Below are positions 15,251 to 22,941 of a stretch of 38,053 nucleotides of DNA, in pieces. This DNA comes from an uncultured Collinsella sp. (GTDB taxonomy: Bacteria > Actinomycetota > Coriobacteriia > Coriobacteriales > Coriobacteriaceae), in NCBI GenBank assembly GCA_905213265.1, contig CAJMHR010000024.1, positions 1-38,053 of the forward strand, given 5' to 3'. The notes beneath the pieces are model-generated. The model was not told where the DNA came from. It searched no databases and worked only from the letters and a program-made list of their open reading frames with translations. Position numbers and translations under genes: made by a program. Every line of letters begins with the position of its first letter. Positions within the stretch are counted from its first letter, which is position 1.

Positions 15251-16726
15251 ATGGCATCAGACGTTCGCGTCCGCTTTGCACCCTCACCGACGGGCAAGCT
15301 GCACATCGGCGGCGCCCGCACCGCTATCTATAACTGGGCTTTCGCCCGCTCAAACGGCGGCACGTTCATCCTGCGCATCGACGACACCGACCCCACCCGC
15401 TCCACCGACGAGAACACGCAGATCATTCTGCGCGCCATGCGTTGGCTTGGCCTGGACTGGGACGAGGGTCCCGAGGTGGGCGGCGATTTTGGCCCCTACG
15501 CCCAGACCGAGCGCCTGGACCTGTACAAGCAGGCCGCCCAGAAGCTTTGGGACGAGGGCAAGGCCTATCCCTGCTTCTGCACCAAGGAGCAGCTCGAAGC
15601 CGACCGCAAGGCCGCGCAGGAGCGCAAGGACCCCTTCCAGGGCTATCAGCGTCGCTGCCGCGATCTTGATCCCGAGGAGGCCCGCCGCCGCATCGAGGCC
15701 GGCGAGTCCTACGTCCTGCGCATCAAGGTGCCCGAGGACCGCGGAGACGTCGTCATCCACGACGCCGTCCACGGCGAGGTGACCTTCGACGCCAAGGAGC
15801 TCGACGACTTTGTCATCTTCCGCTCCGATGGCACGCCCACGTACAACTTCGCGACCGTCGTCGACGACGCCATGATGAAGATCACCCATGTCATCCGCGG
15901 CGACGACCACCTGTCCAACACCCCGCGCCAGGTCATGGTCTACGAGGCCCTCGGCGCGCCCGTGCCCACGTTCGCCCACATCTCCATGATTCTGGGCGCC
16001 GACGGCAAGAAGCTCTCCAAGCGCCACGGTGCCACCTCGGTGGAGGAGTACCGCGACGCCGGCTACCTGTCCGACGCCTTCGTCAACTACCTGGCGCTGC
16101 TCGGCTGGTCGCTCGACGGCGAGACCACGATCATCCCGCGCGATGTCCTGGCCAGCAAGTTCTCGCTCGACCGCATCTCCAAGAACCCGGCGACCTTCGA
16201 CCCCAAGAAGCTCGACTGGGTCAATGCCGAGTACATCAATGGCATGTCCGACGCTCAGTTTGCCGACGAGATCATGGTTCCCGAGCTGCACGAGGCGGGT
16301 CTTATCGAGGGTAATGTCGAGTACGGCGAGGACTGGATCGACGCGCTCGCTGCCATCGTCAAGCCGCGCACCAAGATGCCGGCTGACGCCGTGACCGTCG
16401 CCGCTCCCATCTTCGCTACGGCCGAGACGCTCGAGTATGACGAGAAGTCCGTCAACAAGGGCCTGGCCAAGGAAGGCATGGGCGCCATTCTGGATGCCGC
16501 CAAGGCCGCGCTCGAGGGCGTGAACGAGTGGACGGCTGCCAACATCGACGCCGCGCTTGAGCCGCTGCCCGAGCAGATGGACCTTAAGAAGCGCGTGGTG
16601 TTCCAGGCCGTGCGCGTCGCCGTCTGCGGCAACATGGTGAGCCCCCCGCTGGGCGAGACCATGGCGCTCGTCGGCCGCGACGACTGCCTGGCGCGTATCG
16701 ACCGCGCCCGCACGATGGCGCTGTAG
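15251..16726 (+). CDS. gltX: Glutamyl-tRNA synthetase
   Basis: Predicted 491-residue class I aminoacyl-tRNA synthetase that charges tRNA(Glu) (and in many such bacteria also tRNA(Gln), later amidated). The Rossmann-fold HIGH motif is HIGG at residues 18-21 in RFAPSPTGKLHIGGART, and the KMSKS motif is KLSKR at 254-258. The family's GGDDHLSNTPRQ-type stretch (IRGDDHLSNTPRQ) and the all-helical anticodon-binding part at the C-terminus are present. The ATG at 15251 follows GAGGAGA at good spacing; the frame is open 39 bases further upstream without a ribosome site. It is followed by a terminator-like hairpin and then priA. Codons end mostly in C or G, unlike fmt further on. Confidence 0.97.
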   Translation: MASDVRVRFAPSPTGKLHIGGARTAIYNWAFARSNGGTFILRIDDTDPTRSTDENTQIILRAMRWLGLDWDEGPEVGGDFGPYAQTERLDLYKQAAQKLWDEGKAYPCFCTKEQLEADRKAAQERKDPFQGYQRRCRDLDPEEARRRIEAGESYVLRIKVPEDRGDVVIHDAVHGEVTFDAKELDDFVIFRSDGTPTYNFATVVDDAMMKITHVIRGDDHLSNTPRQVMVYEALGAPVPTFAHISMILGADGKKLSKRHGATSVEEYRDAGYLSDAFVNYLALLGWSLDGETTIIPRDVLASKFSLDRISKNPATFDPKKLDWVNAEYINGMSDAQFADEIMVPELHEAGLIEGNVEYGEDWIDALAAIVKPRTKMPADAVTVAAPIFATAETLEYDEKSVNKGLAKEGMGAILDAAKAALEGVNEWTAANIDAALEPLPEQMDLKKRVVFQAVRVAVCGNMVSPPLGETMALVGRDDCLARIDRARTMAL

Positions 16727-16749
16727 CAGCCGCGTAAACGCATGTATCC

Positions 16750-16781
16750 GAGCCCCGTTCACCCGAGCGGGGCTCTTGTTT
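16750..16781 (+). terminator. Terminator-like hairpin after gltX
   Basis: GAGCCCCG (16750-16757) pairs with CGGGGCTC (16768-16775) around a 10-base loop and is followed by TTGTTT. It begins 23 bases after the gltX stop. It would separate gltX from the priA operon, though the T-tract is broken, so read-through is possible. Confidence 0.65.
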
Positions 16782-16814
16782 CTGAAGACGCATGGGATGG
16801 GAGGTATAGGGGCC

Positions 16815-19268
16815 ATGGCCGAGCAACTGTCGCTGTTTGGTTCGCCGGAACCGGAGGAGGCTCCGGCGAAGCCCGCGGCTGCCGCTGCCTCGGCTCAGCC
16901 TAAGCCTGCACCCGAGCCCACTGCCGCCTATGCGAGCGTGGTCCTCGACATCCCGACCCGTGCGCTGTCCGAGCCATTCGCCTACGGCATCCCCCGGTCC
17001 CTTGCCAACGAGGCGCAGATCGGATCCACGGTCCTGGTCCACTTTGTTAACCGTGCCGCCGCGGGCTATATCGTCGATATCGCGCCCGAGCTGGGCGACC
17101 TGCAGGGCAACAACGCCCTCGACCCCGCGCGCATTAAAGCCATCGAGGCTATCCTCAGTAAACCGCTCTTTACCGCCGAGGCTGCCCGTATCGCACGCTG
17201 GATGAGCCGCGAGTACGTTGCAACGCTTTCCGAGTGCCTGCGCCTGTTCTTGCCCCCGGGCGGCAGCCCGCGTGTGGTCAAGGGCGACGACGGCGTGTGG
17301 ACGGTTGAACGTCCCGCCGTCAAGCCTATCCAAAACCGTTGGGTCATGCTTACGCCCGAGGGTCTTGACTATACGCCGCCCAAGGCCGCGGTCCGCCAGC
17401 GTCAGCTTATCGAGGCGCTCCAGTGCGGACCGGTCACGACGCGCGACCTCAACCTTCTCTATAACAGCATGTCGGCGACCATCAAGGCGCTCGAAAGGCG
17501 CGGCGTCGTGGTGGTGGAGGAGCGCCGCGCCTGGCGTGGCTGCAGCGAGCAGACCACGCTGTCCTCGGCAAGCGGCAAGGCACCAGTCGCACTCACGAAC
17601 GGCCAGCAGCAGGCGCTCGTGCAGATTGAGCGCGCCCGTCTGGACGCTCATGGAGACGTGGTGCTGGTCGACGGCGTCACCGGCTCCGGCAAAACCGAGG
17701 TTTATCTCTCGGCGATTGAGCGCGTGCTTGCGGCCGGCCGTTCCGCCTGCGTGCTCGTGCCCGAGATTTCGCTGACGGCCCAGACCGTCGGCCGCTTCCG
17801 CTCGCGCTTTGGCGAGACGGTCGCTGTGTTCCACTCGCGTCTTTCGGCCGGCGAGCGCCTGGACCAGTGGGACATGGTCGCCAGCGGTGCCGCGCGCGTT
17901 GTCGTCGGCGCGCGATCGGCGCTCTTTTGCCCGCTCAGCGACTTGGGCCTCATCATCATCGACGAGGAGCACGAGACCAGCTACAAACAGGGTTCCAGCC
18001 CGCGCTACCACGCGCGCGAGGTGGCGGCCGAGATGGCGCGTCGATACCGCTGCCCGCTCGTGTTGGGCTCTGCCACGCCTTCTGCCGAGGCCCTCGACCG
18101 CTGCCGCCGTGGTACGTATAATGGTGCCACCTGGACGCGCGTCGAGATGCCCGAGCGCCCGGGGCACGCGGTCCTGCCCACGGTTCGCATTGCCGACCTG
18201 CGCCGCGAGTTCTCGCACGGCAGCCGTTCCATGTTCTCAAAACCTCTGATGGAAGGCTTGGAGCGTGTGGTCGAGCGCCGCGAAAAGGCCGTGTTGCTGC
18301 ACAACCGTCGCGGTTTTGCGCCGTTCCTGATGTGCCGCGAATGTGGTTGCGTGCCCACCTGCAACCACTGCTCCACCGCGCTCACGTACCACGAGCGCAC
18401 ACATACGCTGCAGTGCCACACCTGCGGTTCTTCCTGGCGCGTGCAGCCCTATCCGGCGCCCACGAGCCGCTGCCCCAAATGCGGCAGCCGCTACTTGGCA
18501 AAAATGGGCCTGGGTACGCAGCAGATCGAGGACGCACTGCATCAGATACTGCCCGACGACGTCGCCATCATTCGCATGGACGCCGATTCCACGCGTGGCA
18601 AGGATGCGCACAAAAAGCTGCTCGAGCAGTTCGATGCCGCCGATTGTGCCGTGTTGCTGGGCACCCAAATGATCGCCAAGGGCCTCGATTTTCCCGAGGT
18701 CACGCTCGTTGGTGTGGTCAATGCCGACTTTGCCCTCAAACTGCCGGACTTCCGCGCAGGGGAGCGAGCCTACGATCTGCTGGAGCAGGTGGCGGGGCGT
18801 GCCGGTCGCGGCGATCGCCCCGGCGAGGTCATCATCCAGACCTACCTGCCCGAGGACCCGGTCATCCGCGCCGTCACCGAGCACGACCGCTCGATCTTTA
18901 CCGACTTCGACCTCGACCAACGCCGTGATGCGCTGTATCCGCCGTTCGTGCGCCTGGTCAATATCTTGGTGTGGTCGGTAAATCGAGACGACGCCCAGGG
19001 CTACATCGGGCGCATCGCAAAGCTTCTCAAGCGCCGCTGGCATGCTGCCGCGCCCGATTTTTTGCGAGAGGGGAGTGCGGTGCCGCAGGTGCTGGGCCCG
19101 GCTTCGTGTGTAATCGAGAGGACCAAGGACCGTTATCGCTTCCACCTGCTTGTGAAGTCACCCGTGGGGTACCATGTCTCTGATGATATTGACGCCTGCC
19201 TTAAAGAGGTGGGCTCCGTGCGCGGCGTGAGCGTGAGCGTTGACGTCGACGCCTATGATTTGATGTAA
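16815..19268 (+). CDS. priA: Primosomal protein N' (replication restart helicase PriA)
   Basis: Predicted 817-residue superfamily 2 DNA helicase that reloads the replisome at collapsed forks. An unusual N-terminal 35 residues, rich in Ala, Pro and Glu, precede the 3'BD domain (ASVVLDIPTRALSEPFAYGIP). The helicase core has Walker A GVTGSGKT (287-294) and Walker B DEEH (383-386), then GSATPSAEAL and VAGRAGRGDRPGEVIIQTYLP. Eight cysteines (507, 510, 516, 519, 534, 537, 553, 556) form the two zinc-binding sites inserted in the second helicase lobe. The ATG at 16815 is preceded by GGGAGG. The def, fmt and rsmB genes follow on the same strand, an order common in bacteria. Confidence 0.95.
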   Translation: MAEQLSLFGSPEPEEAPAKPAAAAASAQPKPAPEPTAAYASVVLDIPTRALSEPFAYGIPRSLANEAQIGSTVLVHFVNRAAAGYIVDIAPELGDLQGNNALDPARIKAIEAILSKPLFTAEAARIARWMSREYVATLSECLRLFLPPGGSPRVVKGDDGVWTVERPAVKPIQNRWVMLTPEGLDYTPPKAAVRQRQLIEALQCGPVTTRDLNLLYNSMSATIKALERRGVVVVEERRAWRGCSEQTTLSSASGKAPVALTNGQQQALVQIERARLDAHGDVVLVDGVTGSGKTEVYLSAIERVLAAGRSACVLVPEISLTAQTVGRFRSRFGETVAVFHSRLSAGERLDQWDMVASGAARVVVGARSALFCPLSDLGLIIIDEEHETSYKQGSSPRYHAREVAAEMARRYRCPLVLGSATPSAEALDRCRRGTYNGATWTRVEMPERPGHAVLPTVRIADLRREFSHGSRSMFSKPLMEGLERVVERREKAVLLHNRRGFAPFLMCRECGCVPTCNHCSTALTYHERTHTLQCHTCGSSWRVQPYPAPTSRCPKCGSRYLAKMGLGTQQIEDALHQILPDDVAIIRMDADSTRGKDAHKKLLEQFDAADCAVLLGTQMIAKGLDFPEVTLVGVVNADFALKLPDFRAGERAYDLLEQVAGRAGRGDRPGEVIIQTYLPEDPVIRAVTEHDRSIFTDFDLDQRRDALYPPFVRLVNILVWSVNRDDAQGYIGRIAKLLKRRWHAAAPDFLREGSAVPQVLGPASCVIERTKDRYRFHLLVKSPVGYHVSDDIDACLKEVGSVRGVSVSVDVDAYDLM

Positions 19269-19286
19269 CAACCCGAAAGGATGGCC

Positions 19287-19823
19287 ATGGAAGCCAACGG
19301 AATCGTACTTTCGCCCGACCCACGTCTGCGCCAGGAGTGCGCTGTCATCGAGGAGATCACCCCGGCGATCGAGGCGCTTGCCGAGAAGATGAAGAAGATG
19401 ATGTTCGAGAACGGCGGCTGCGGTCTGGCTGCCCCGCAGATCGGCGAGCTCATTCAGCTCGTCACCATCGACTGCGACTACAGCGACAAGAACGACTACG
19501 ACCCGTATGTGCTTATCAATCCCGTCATTGTTGAGCAGAGTGACCATCTGGTGCCGTTTAGCGAGGGCTGCCTGTCTATCCCCGGTATTAGCTGCGAGAT
19601 CGAGCGTCCCGACCATGTCGTCGTCGAGGCGTACGACCTGGACGCCAACCTGATCCGCTATGAGGCCTCGGGCGATCTGTTCTGCGTGTGCCTGCAGCAT
19701 GAGATCGATCACCTGCACGGCAATACCATGTTTGAGCGACTCAAACCTATGCAGCGCATCAAGGCAGTCAAAGAGTACCAGGACGCCCTGGCCCGCGGCG
19801 CTCGACCGGGCGAGACGGAGTAG
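19287..19823 (+). CDS. def: Peptide deformylase
   Basis: Predicted 178-residue metalloenzyme that removes the formyl group from new proteins. The three family motifs are intact: GCGLAAPQ (44-51, motif 1), EGCLS (93-97, metal ligand Cys95) and HEIDH (138-142, ligands His138 and His142 with catalytic Glu139). Motif 1 has Cys where Val or Ile is more usual (G-C-G-L). I prefer the ATG at 19287: the GAAAGG site is six bases upstream, whereas it touches the ATG at 19281, which would add only two residues. It is 18 bases from priA, and its partner fmt, which adds the formyl group to initiator tRNA, follows after a gap with an inverted repeat and a terminator. Confidence 0.96.
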   Translation: MEANGIVLSPDPRLRQECAVIEEITPAIEALAEKMKKMMFENGGCGLAAPQIGELIQLVTIDCDYSDKNDYDPYVLINPVIVEQSDHLVPFSEGCLSIPGISCEIERPDHVVVEAYDLDANLIRYEASGDLFCVCLQHEIDHLHGNTMFERLKPMQRIKAVKEYQDALARGARPGETE

Positions 19824-19831
19824 GTCCCACC

Positions 19832-19933
19832 GTCCCCGGTGCTGAGCGCCCACATATCATCCCGTGCTCAAACATTCTCGCTGCGCTGCGAAACTGCGCG
19901 CGGGACGATATGTGGGCGCTCAGCACCGGGGAC
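19832..19933. repeat. Long inverted repeat after def (33-bp arms)
   Basis: Arms at 19832-19864 and 19901-19933 are reverse complements at 32 of 33 positions, beginning GTCCCCGGTGCTGAGCGCCC, around a 36-base GC-rich loop. It starts 8 bases after the def stop. The arm sequence differs from the copies at 15033 and 22479, so it is another type, but it shares their size, near-perfection and gene-boundary position. Confidence 0.88.
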
Positions 19934-20008
19934 TGCGTTGTTCTGGCTCGGTTCGCCCGGGTGCCGTTGGGCCAGGGATGTGCGTCTTCGCTGATAATTG
20001 CTTTGCTG

Positions 20009-20040
20009 AAAGAGCTGCTTTTATTGCGGCTCTTTCTTTG
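20009..20040 (+). terminator. Rho-independent terminator downstream of def
   Basis: AAAGAGCTGC (20009-20018) pairs with GCGGCTCTTT (20026-20035) with one G-U pair, a 7-base TTTTATT loop and a T-rich trailer (CTTTGGTTTTG). It lies about 185 bases after the def stop, beyond the inverted repeat. Confidence 0.6.
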
Positions 20041-20151
20041 GTTTTGGGTATATTTGTTCTTGTTGAAATGGTATTGCGGATCTGCTGGTGACTTGGCTTT
20101 CCGCTGTTATTTGTAGCTGTCTCGGCTTTGGTTGAGAGGAGACTAACTTTT

Positions 20152-21072
20152 ATGCGTATTGTGTTTATGGGTACGCCTGATTTTGCTGTGCCTTCGTTGA
20201 CTTCGCTTGTTGAAGCTGGCAATGATATTGCGCTCGTAATTACTCGTCCTGATGCTGTTCGCGGGCGTGGTAAGAAGCTGGAGCCGTCTCCTGTTAAGGC
20301 TAAGGCGCTTGAGCTTGGGTTGCCGGTTGTTGAGGCTAATCGTATGACGCCTGGGGTTGTTGAGGCGCTCCAAGCTGTGCAAGCCGATATTTTCTGTGTG
20401 GCTGCTTATGGCTGCATTTTGCCGGATGGCGTGCTGCATATGGCGCCGCTCGGCATTGTGAATGTTCATGCGTCCTTGCTGCCTCGTTGGCGTGGTGCTG
20501 CTCCTATTCAGCGGGCGATTCTCGCTGGTGATGAGGTCGCTGGCGTTTCTATCATGCGCATCGGGCATGGTGTGGATACTGGTGCATATTGTGCTCAGGC
20601 TTCCACGTCTGTTGCCGGTAAGCATGCTGAGGCGCTGACCATGGAGCTTGGTGAGCTTGGCGGCAAACTGCTGGCTGATACGCTTCCCTCGCTTGCCGAT
20701 GGTTCGGCGGTTTGGACCGAGCAGGATGAGACGCTCGTCACTCATGCTGCCAAGATTTCTAAGCAGGAGATGCGTCTGGATCCGAAAATGGCGGCGCTTA
20801 ATTGCGTGCGTCACGTGCTGGCTTCTTCCGACACCGCGCCTGCTCGTTGCGTGATTGCCGGCAAGACCGTGCGCGTGCTCGACGCTGCGCCGGCTGATGT
20901 GTCGCTTGGCGAGGGTCAGGTCCTCGTTAAGGCCAAGCGTGTTTACCTCGGACTTTCCGATGGTGCGGTTGAGTTGCTCGAGGTCAAGCCTGATGGTAAG
21001 CGTGCTATGGCTGCCTCTGCTTGGGCTGCTGGTCTGCAGGGCGCCGATCTCACCTGGGGTGTTTTGTCATGA
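20152..21072 (+). CDS. fmt: Methionyl-tRNA formyltransferase
   Basis: Predicted 306-residue enzyme that formylates initiator Met-tRNA from 10-formyltetrahydrofolate. The N-terminal formyltransferase domain starts MRIVFMGTPDFAVPSL and has the catalytic and folate-binding region NVHASLLPRWRGAAPIQ (104-120), with Asn104, His106 and, in HGVDTG, Asp142. The C-terminal OB-like domain follows from about residue 205. The ATG at 20152 is preceded by GAGAGGAGA. Its first two thirds use many T-ending codons (GCT, GTT, CTT, CGT, GAT), quite unlike the C- and G-ending codons of gltX, priA and def just upstream; the bias fades toward the end of the following gene. The stop overlaps the rsmB start (ATGA). 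Confidence 0.96.
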   Translation: MRIVFMGTPDFAVPSLTSLVEAGNDIALVITRPDAVRGRGKKLEPSPVKAKALELGLPVVEANRMTPGVVEALQAVQADIFCVAAYGCILPDGVLHMAPLGIVNVHASLLPRWRGAAPIQRAILAGDEVAGVSIMRIGHGVDTGAYCAQASTSVAGKHAEALTMELGELGGKLLADTLPSLADGSAVWTEQDETLVTHAAKISKQEMRLDPKMAALNCVRHVLASSDTAPARCVIAGKTVRVLDAAPADVSLGEGQVLVKAKRVYLGLSDGAVELLEVKPDGKRAMAASAWAAGLQGADLTWGVLS

Positions 21073-22469
21073 GCAAGTTATCTCCCGCGCGTAAGCTTGC
21101 GCTCGATGTGTTGATGGAGGCCGATCGCCGCGGCATGTACGCGCGCGATGTGCTGTCCTCCCGTGCTTCTGCCAAGGCTATTGACCAGCGTGATTCCGCT
21201 TTTGCCGCCCGCTTGGCGCTGGGTGTGGCCGCCACGCAGGGTATTTTGGACGAACTGCTCGATCAGTTTCTTGATAAGCCTAAAAAGGTTGCGCCGCGTG
21301 TTCGCATGGCGCTTCGTATCTCGGCCTTTGAGATGCTCTATCTGCATACGCCTGGCCGCGTTGCCGTAAGTCAAGGTGTTGAGCTGGTTCGCTGCGGTGC
21401 TAAGTCCGCCGCTGGCTTGGCCAATGCTGTACTGCATAAGGTTGCGGACAATGTTGAGGACTTTGCCACGGCGTCTGATGTGGATGAGTCTGAGCGACGC
21501 TTGGTTCGTCTGTCGCGCCTGATGGGTCTGCCGCGTTGGCTGTGCGCTCGCATTATGGCATCGTTCGACACGCCAGAGGGTGCGCTTAACTTTGCCGGCA
21601 ATCTGGCCCCCGCGCCGCTGGCCCTGCATGAGAACGTCTTTGCAACTAAGCCCGATCCGTATATCTCGCAGCTCGTCGCGCCTGTCTTCCCGGGCTGCCA
21701 TGCCCCGGTTGATGCCCAGGTTACCGTTGCTTCGGGTGTGTTTGAGCGCGCCGCTGCGGTGGCTTCGGACCTTAACGCTCAGCTCATCGCGACCGCTGCG
21801 ACGCGTCCCGGAAGCTGCCTCGAGATTGGTGCTGGTCGAGGCACCAAGACCTATGTGATGATGTGCCAGGCCAAGCGCGCCGGCTATGAGCGTCAGCATA
21901 CGGCACTTGATCTTCATGACCGTAAGTGCGACCTGAATCTCGCGCGCCTTCACAAGGCGGGTATTCAGGGCGTTCGTACGGTTTCGGGTGATGCCTGCGA
22001 GCTTGATGAGGTGCTCACATCGTTTGATGCCATGCTTGGCGAGCCGGTTAAGTTCGACACGGTCTTTATCGATGCGCCGTGCTCGGGCACCGGCACCATG
22101 CGCCGTCATCCTGAGATCCCGTGGCGCTTAACTGAGAACGACGTTACGACCGAGTTGCCCAAATTGCAGCTTGCGATGCTCAAGGAAGCCGCCGCGCGCG
22201 TGGCTGCCGGCGGCGAGCTCATCTATGCGACGTGCTCCGTCTTCGACGAGGAGAACACGCAGGTGGTGGACGCGTTCCTTGCTTCTCCCGAGGGTGCCGG
22301 CTTTAGCGTGGCACCGCTTTCTGAGGCACAGATTCTGCAACTCCCCGAGTTCGATCAGGCCAAGAAGCTCGTATCCGTACGCCAGAACGATCGAGGCCTC
22401 TTCCAAAGCGTGCCGGTAAACGCAGACTCCTACGACGGTCACTTCTGCGCCAGACTGGTCCGCAAGTAA
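21069..22469 (+). CDS. rsmB: 16S rRNA (cytosine-967-C5)-methyltransferase RsmB
   Basis: Predicted 466-residue methyltransferase with an N-terminal NusB-like RNA-binding domain (about residues 1-140, with ISAFEMLYLHTPGRVAVSQGVEL) and a C-terminal Rossmann methyltransferase domain. S-adenosylmethionine binding is shown by LEIGAGRGTKT; the family's two cysteines are Cys338 in DAPCSGTGT and Cys389 in YATCSV, as in m5C RNA methyltransferases. The ATG overlaps the fmt stop, which is the usual fmt-rsmB (sun) coupling. A large linker with DKPKK separates the domains less clearly than usual. The gene ends 9 bases before a perfect 39-bp inverted repeat. Confidence 0.94.
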   Translation: MSKLSPARKLALDVLMEADRRGMYARDVLSSRASAKAIDQRDSAFAARLALGVAATQGILDELLDQFLDKPKKVAPRVRMALRISAFEMLYLHTPGRVAVSQGVELVRCGAKSAAGLANAVLHKVADNVEDFATASDVDESERRLVRLSRLMGLPRWLCARIMASFDTPEGALNFAGNLAPAPLALHENVFATKPDPYISQLVAPVFPGCHAPVDAQVTVASGVFERAAAVASDLNAQLIATAATRPGSCLEIGAGRGTKTYVMMCQAKRAGYERQHTALDLHDRKCDLNLARLHKAGIQGVRTVSGDACELDEVLTSFDAMLGEPVKFDTVFIDAPCSGTGTMRRHPEIPWRLTENDVTTELPKLQLAMLKEAAARVAAGGELIYATCSVFDEENTQVVDAFLASPEGAGFSVAPLSEAQILQLPEFDQAKKLVSVRQNDRGLFQSVPVNADSYDGHFCARLVRK

Positions 22470-22478
22470 TACGGGCCC

Positions 22479-22564
22479 AAGGGTAGCTAATTTGGGACGG
22501 GGCTTTTTTAACTACCCTGCAGGCGGGGTAGTTAAAAAAGCCCCGTCCCAAATTAGCTACCCTT
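22479..22564. repeat. Perfect 39-bp inverted repeat, family copy B, after rsmB
   Basis: The arms 22479-22517 and 22526-22564 match as reverse complements at every position, with only an 8-base loop. The arm holds the same GCTAATTTGGGACGGGGC core and T run as the element at 15033-15169; the copies differ at few positions inside the shared core. It lies between convergent rsmB and the zinc ribbon gene. In RNA it would be an exceptionally stable hairpin on either strand. It may act as a two-way terminator, but conservation of the sequence between loci points to a dispersed repeat. Confidence 0.92.
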
Positions 22565-22574
22565 AGCGCAAAGA

Positions 22575-22610
22575 ATCAGCCCCGCGATCGGTGTTGGTCG
22601 CGGGGCTGAT
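22575..22610 (-). terminator. Terminator of the FmdB-like gene
   Basis: A perfect 13-bp hairpin, ATCAGCCCCGCGA (22575-22587) with its complement (22598-22610) and a 10-base loop. On the - strand it is followed by TCTTT, and it lies 7 bases beyond the gene's stop codon. Confidence 0.75.
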
Positions 22611-22616
22611 TGGTTC

Positions 22617-22853
22617 CTAGTGGCTGTGCGGGCAGTTGGCGCAGCAGCCGCTGGTGGCGCTGGTACTGGAGCCGCCGCTTCGCTGGTCGGTGTTGTAGAA
22701 ACCGCTACCCTCAAATTTAATGCCGCTGGCCGAGAATGTCTTGGCCGCCGGAGCGCCGCAGTTCGGACAAACGACCTCGGGCGTCTCGGACATGGGGTGC
22801 TCAACCTCAAACACGTTGCCGCAACTTGAGCACTTGTAATCGTAGCGCGCCAT
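22617..22853 (-). CDS. FmdB-family zinc ribbon protein
   Basis: Predicted 78-residue protein. The N-terminus MARYDYKCSSCGNVFEV, with a second CPNCG pair about 20 residues on, is the FmdB-type zinc ribbon (two CxxC knuckles) found in putative regulatory proteins of this family. The second half is flexible and Gly/Ser rich, and ends in GCCANCPHSH, a cluster of cysteines and histidines that might bind another metal ion. The ATG at 22853 follows AAAAGGAAG. It is the next gene after the GH13-GH77 fusion on the same strand, separated by 88 bases and a hairpin, so a link with glucan metabolism is not implied. Its function is not known; the regulatory role is only by family name. Confidence 0.85.
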   Translation of the reverse strand: MARYDYKCSSCGNVFEVEHPMSETPEVVCPNCGAPAAKTFSASGIKFEGSGFYNTDQRSGGSSTSATSGCCANCPHSH

Positions 22854-22873
22854 AATACTTCCTTTTCAGCACA

Positions 22874-22899
22874 AAGCGGGCAGATCGCTCTGCCCGCTT
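22874..22899 (-). terminator. Hairpin after the GH13-GH77 gene
   Basis: AAGCGGGCAG (22874-22883) pairs with CTGCCCGCTT (22890-22899) around a 6-base loop. On the - strand it is about 42 bases after the stop and followed by TTGTGCTG, a poor T-tract, so partial termination before the FmdB-like gene is likely. Confidence 0.55.
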
Positions 22900-22941
22900 A
22901 ATTTCAAACGTCTGTAACTGTACCCTATATCGGGGGTTTTA

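Larger units (their letters stand above)
19824..20151. other. Intergenic region between def and fmt (328 bases)
   Basis: It holds the long inverted repeat at 19832-19933, a terminator-like hairpin at 20009-20040, and an AT-richer stretch up to the fmt ribosome site that may contain a promoter I cannot place with confidence. Two small open frames here (one ending in a hydrophobic stretch) have no start signals or family likeness and are not called. Confidence 0.6.

Noticed and set aside
16584..18218. 544-codon - strand frame opposite gltX end and priA
   Set aside because: Antisense shadow of GC-rich codons; the + strand carries clear full-length gltX and priA with intact motifs.
19864..20091. 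Possible 75-residue small membrane protein between def and fmt
   Set aside because: It begins within the inverted repeat, has no ribosome site, and its hydrophobic end comes from translating the terminator region.
22482..22560. CRISPR or tandem repeat array
   Set aside because: The repeat is inverted and single, with no regularly spaced direct units and no cas genes.
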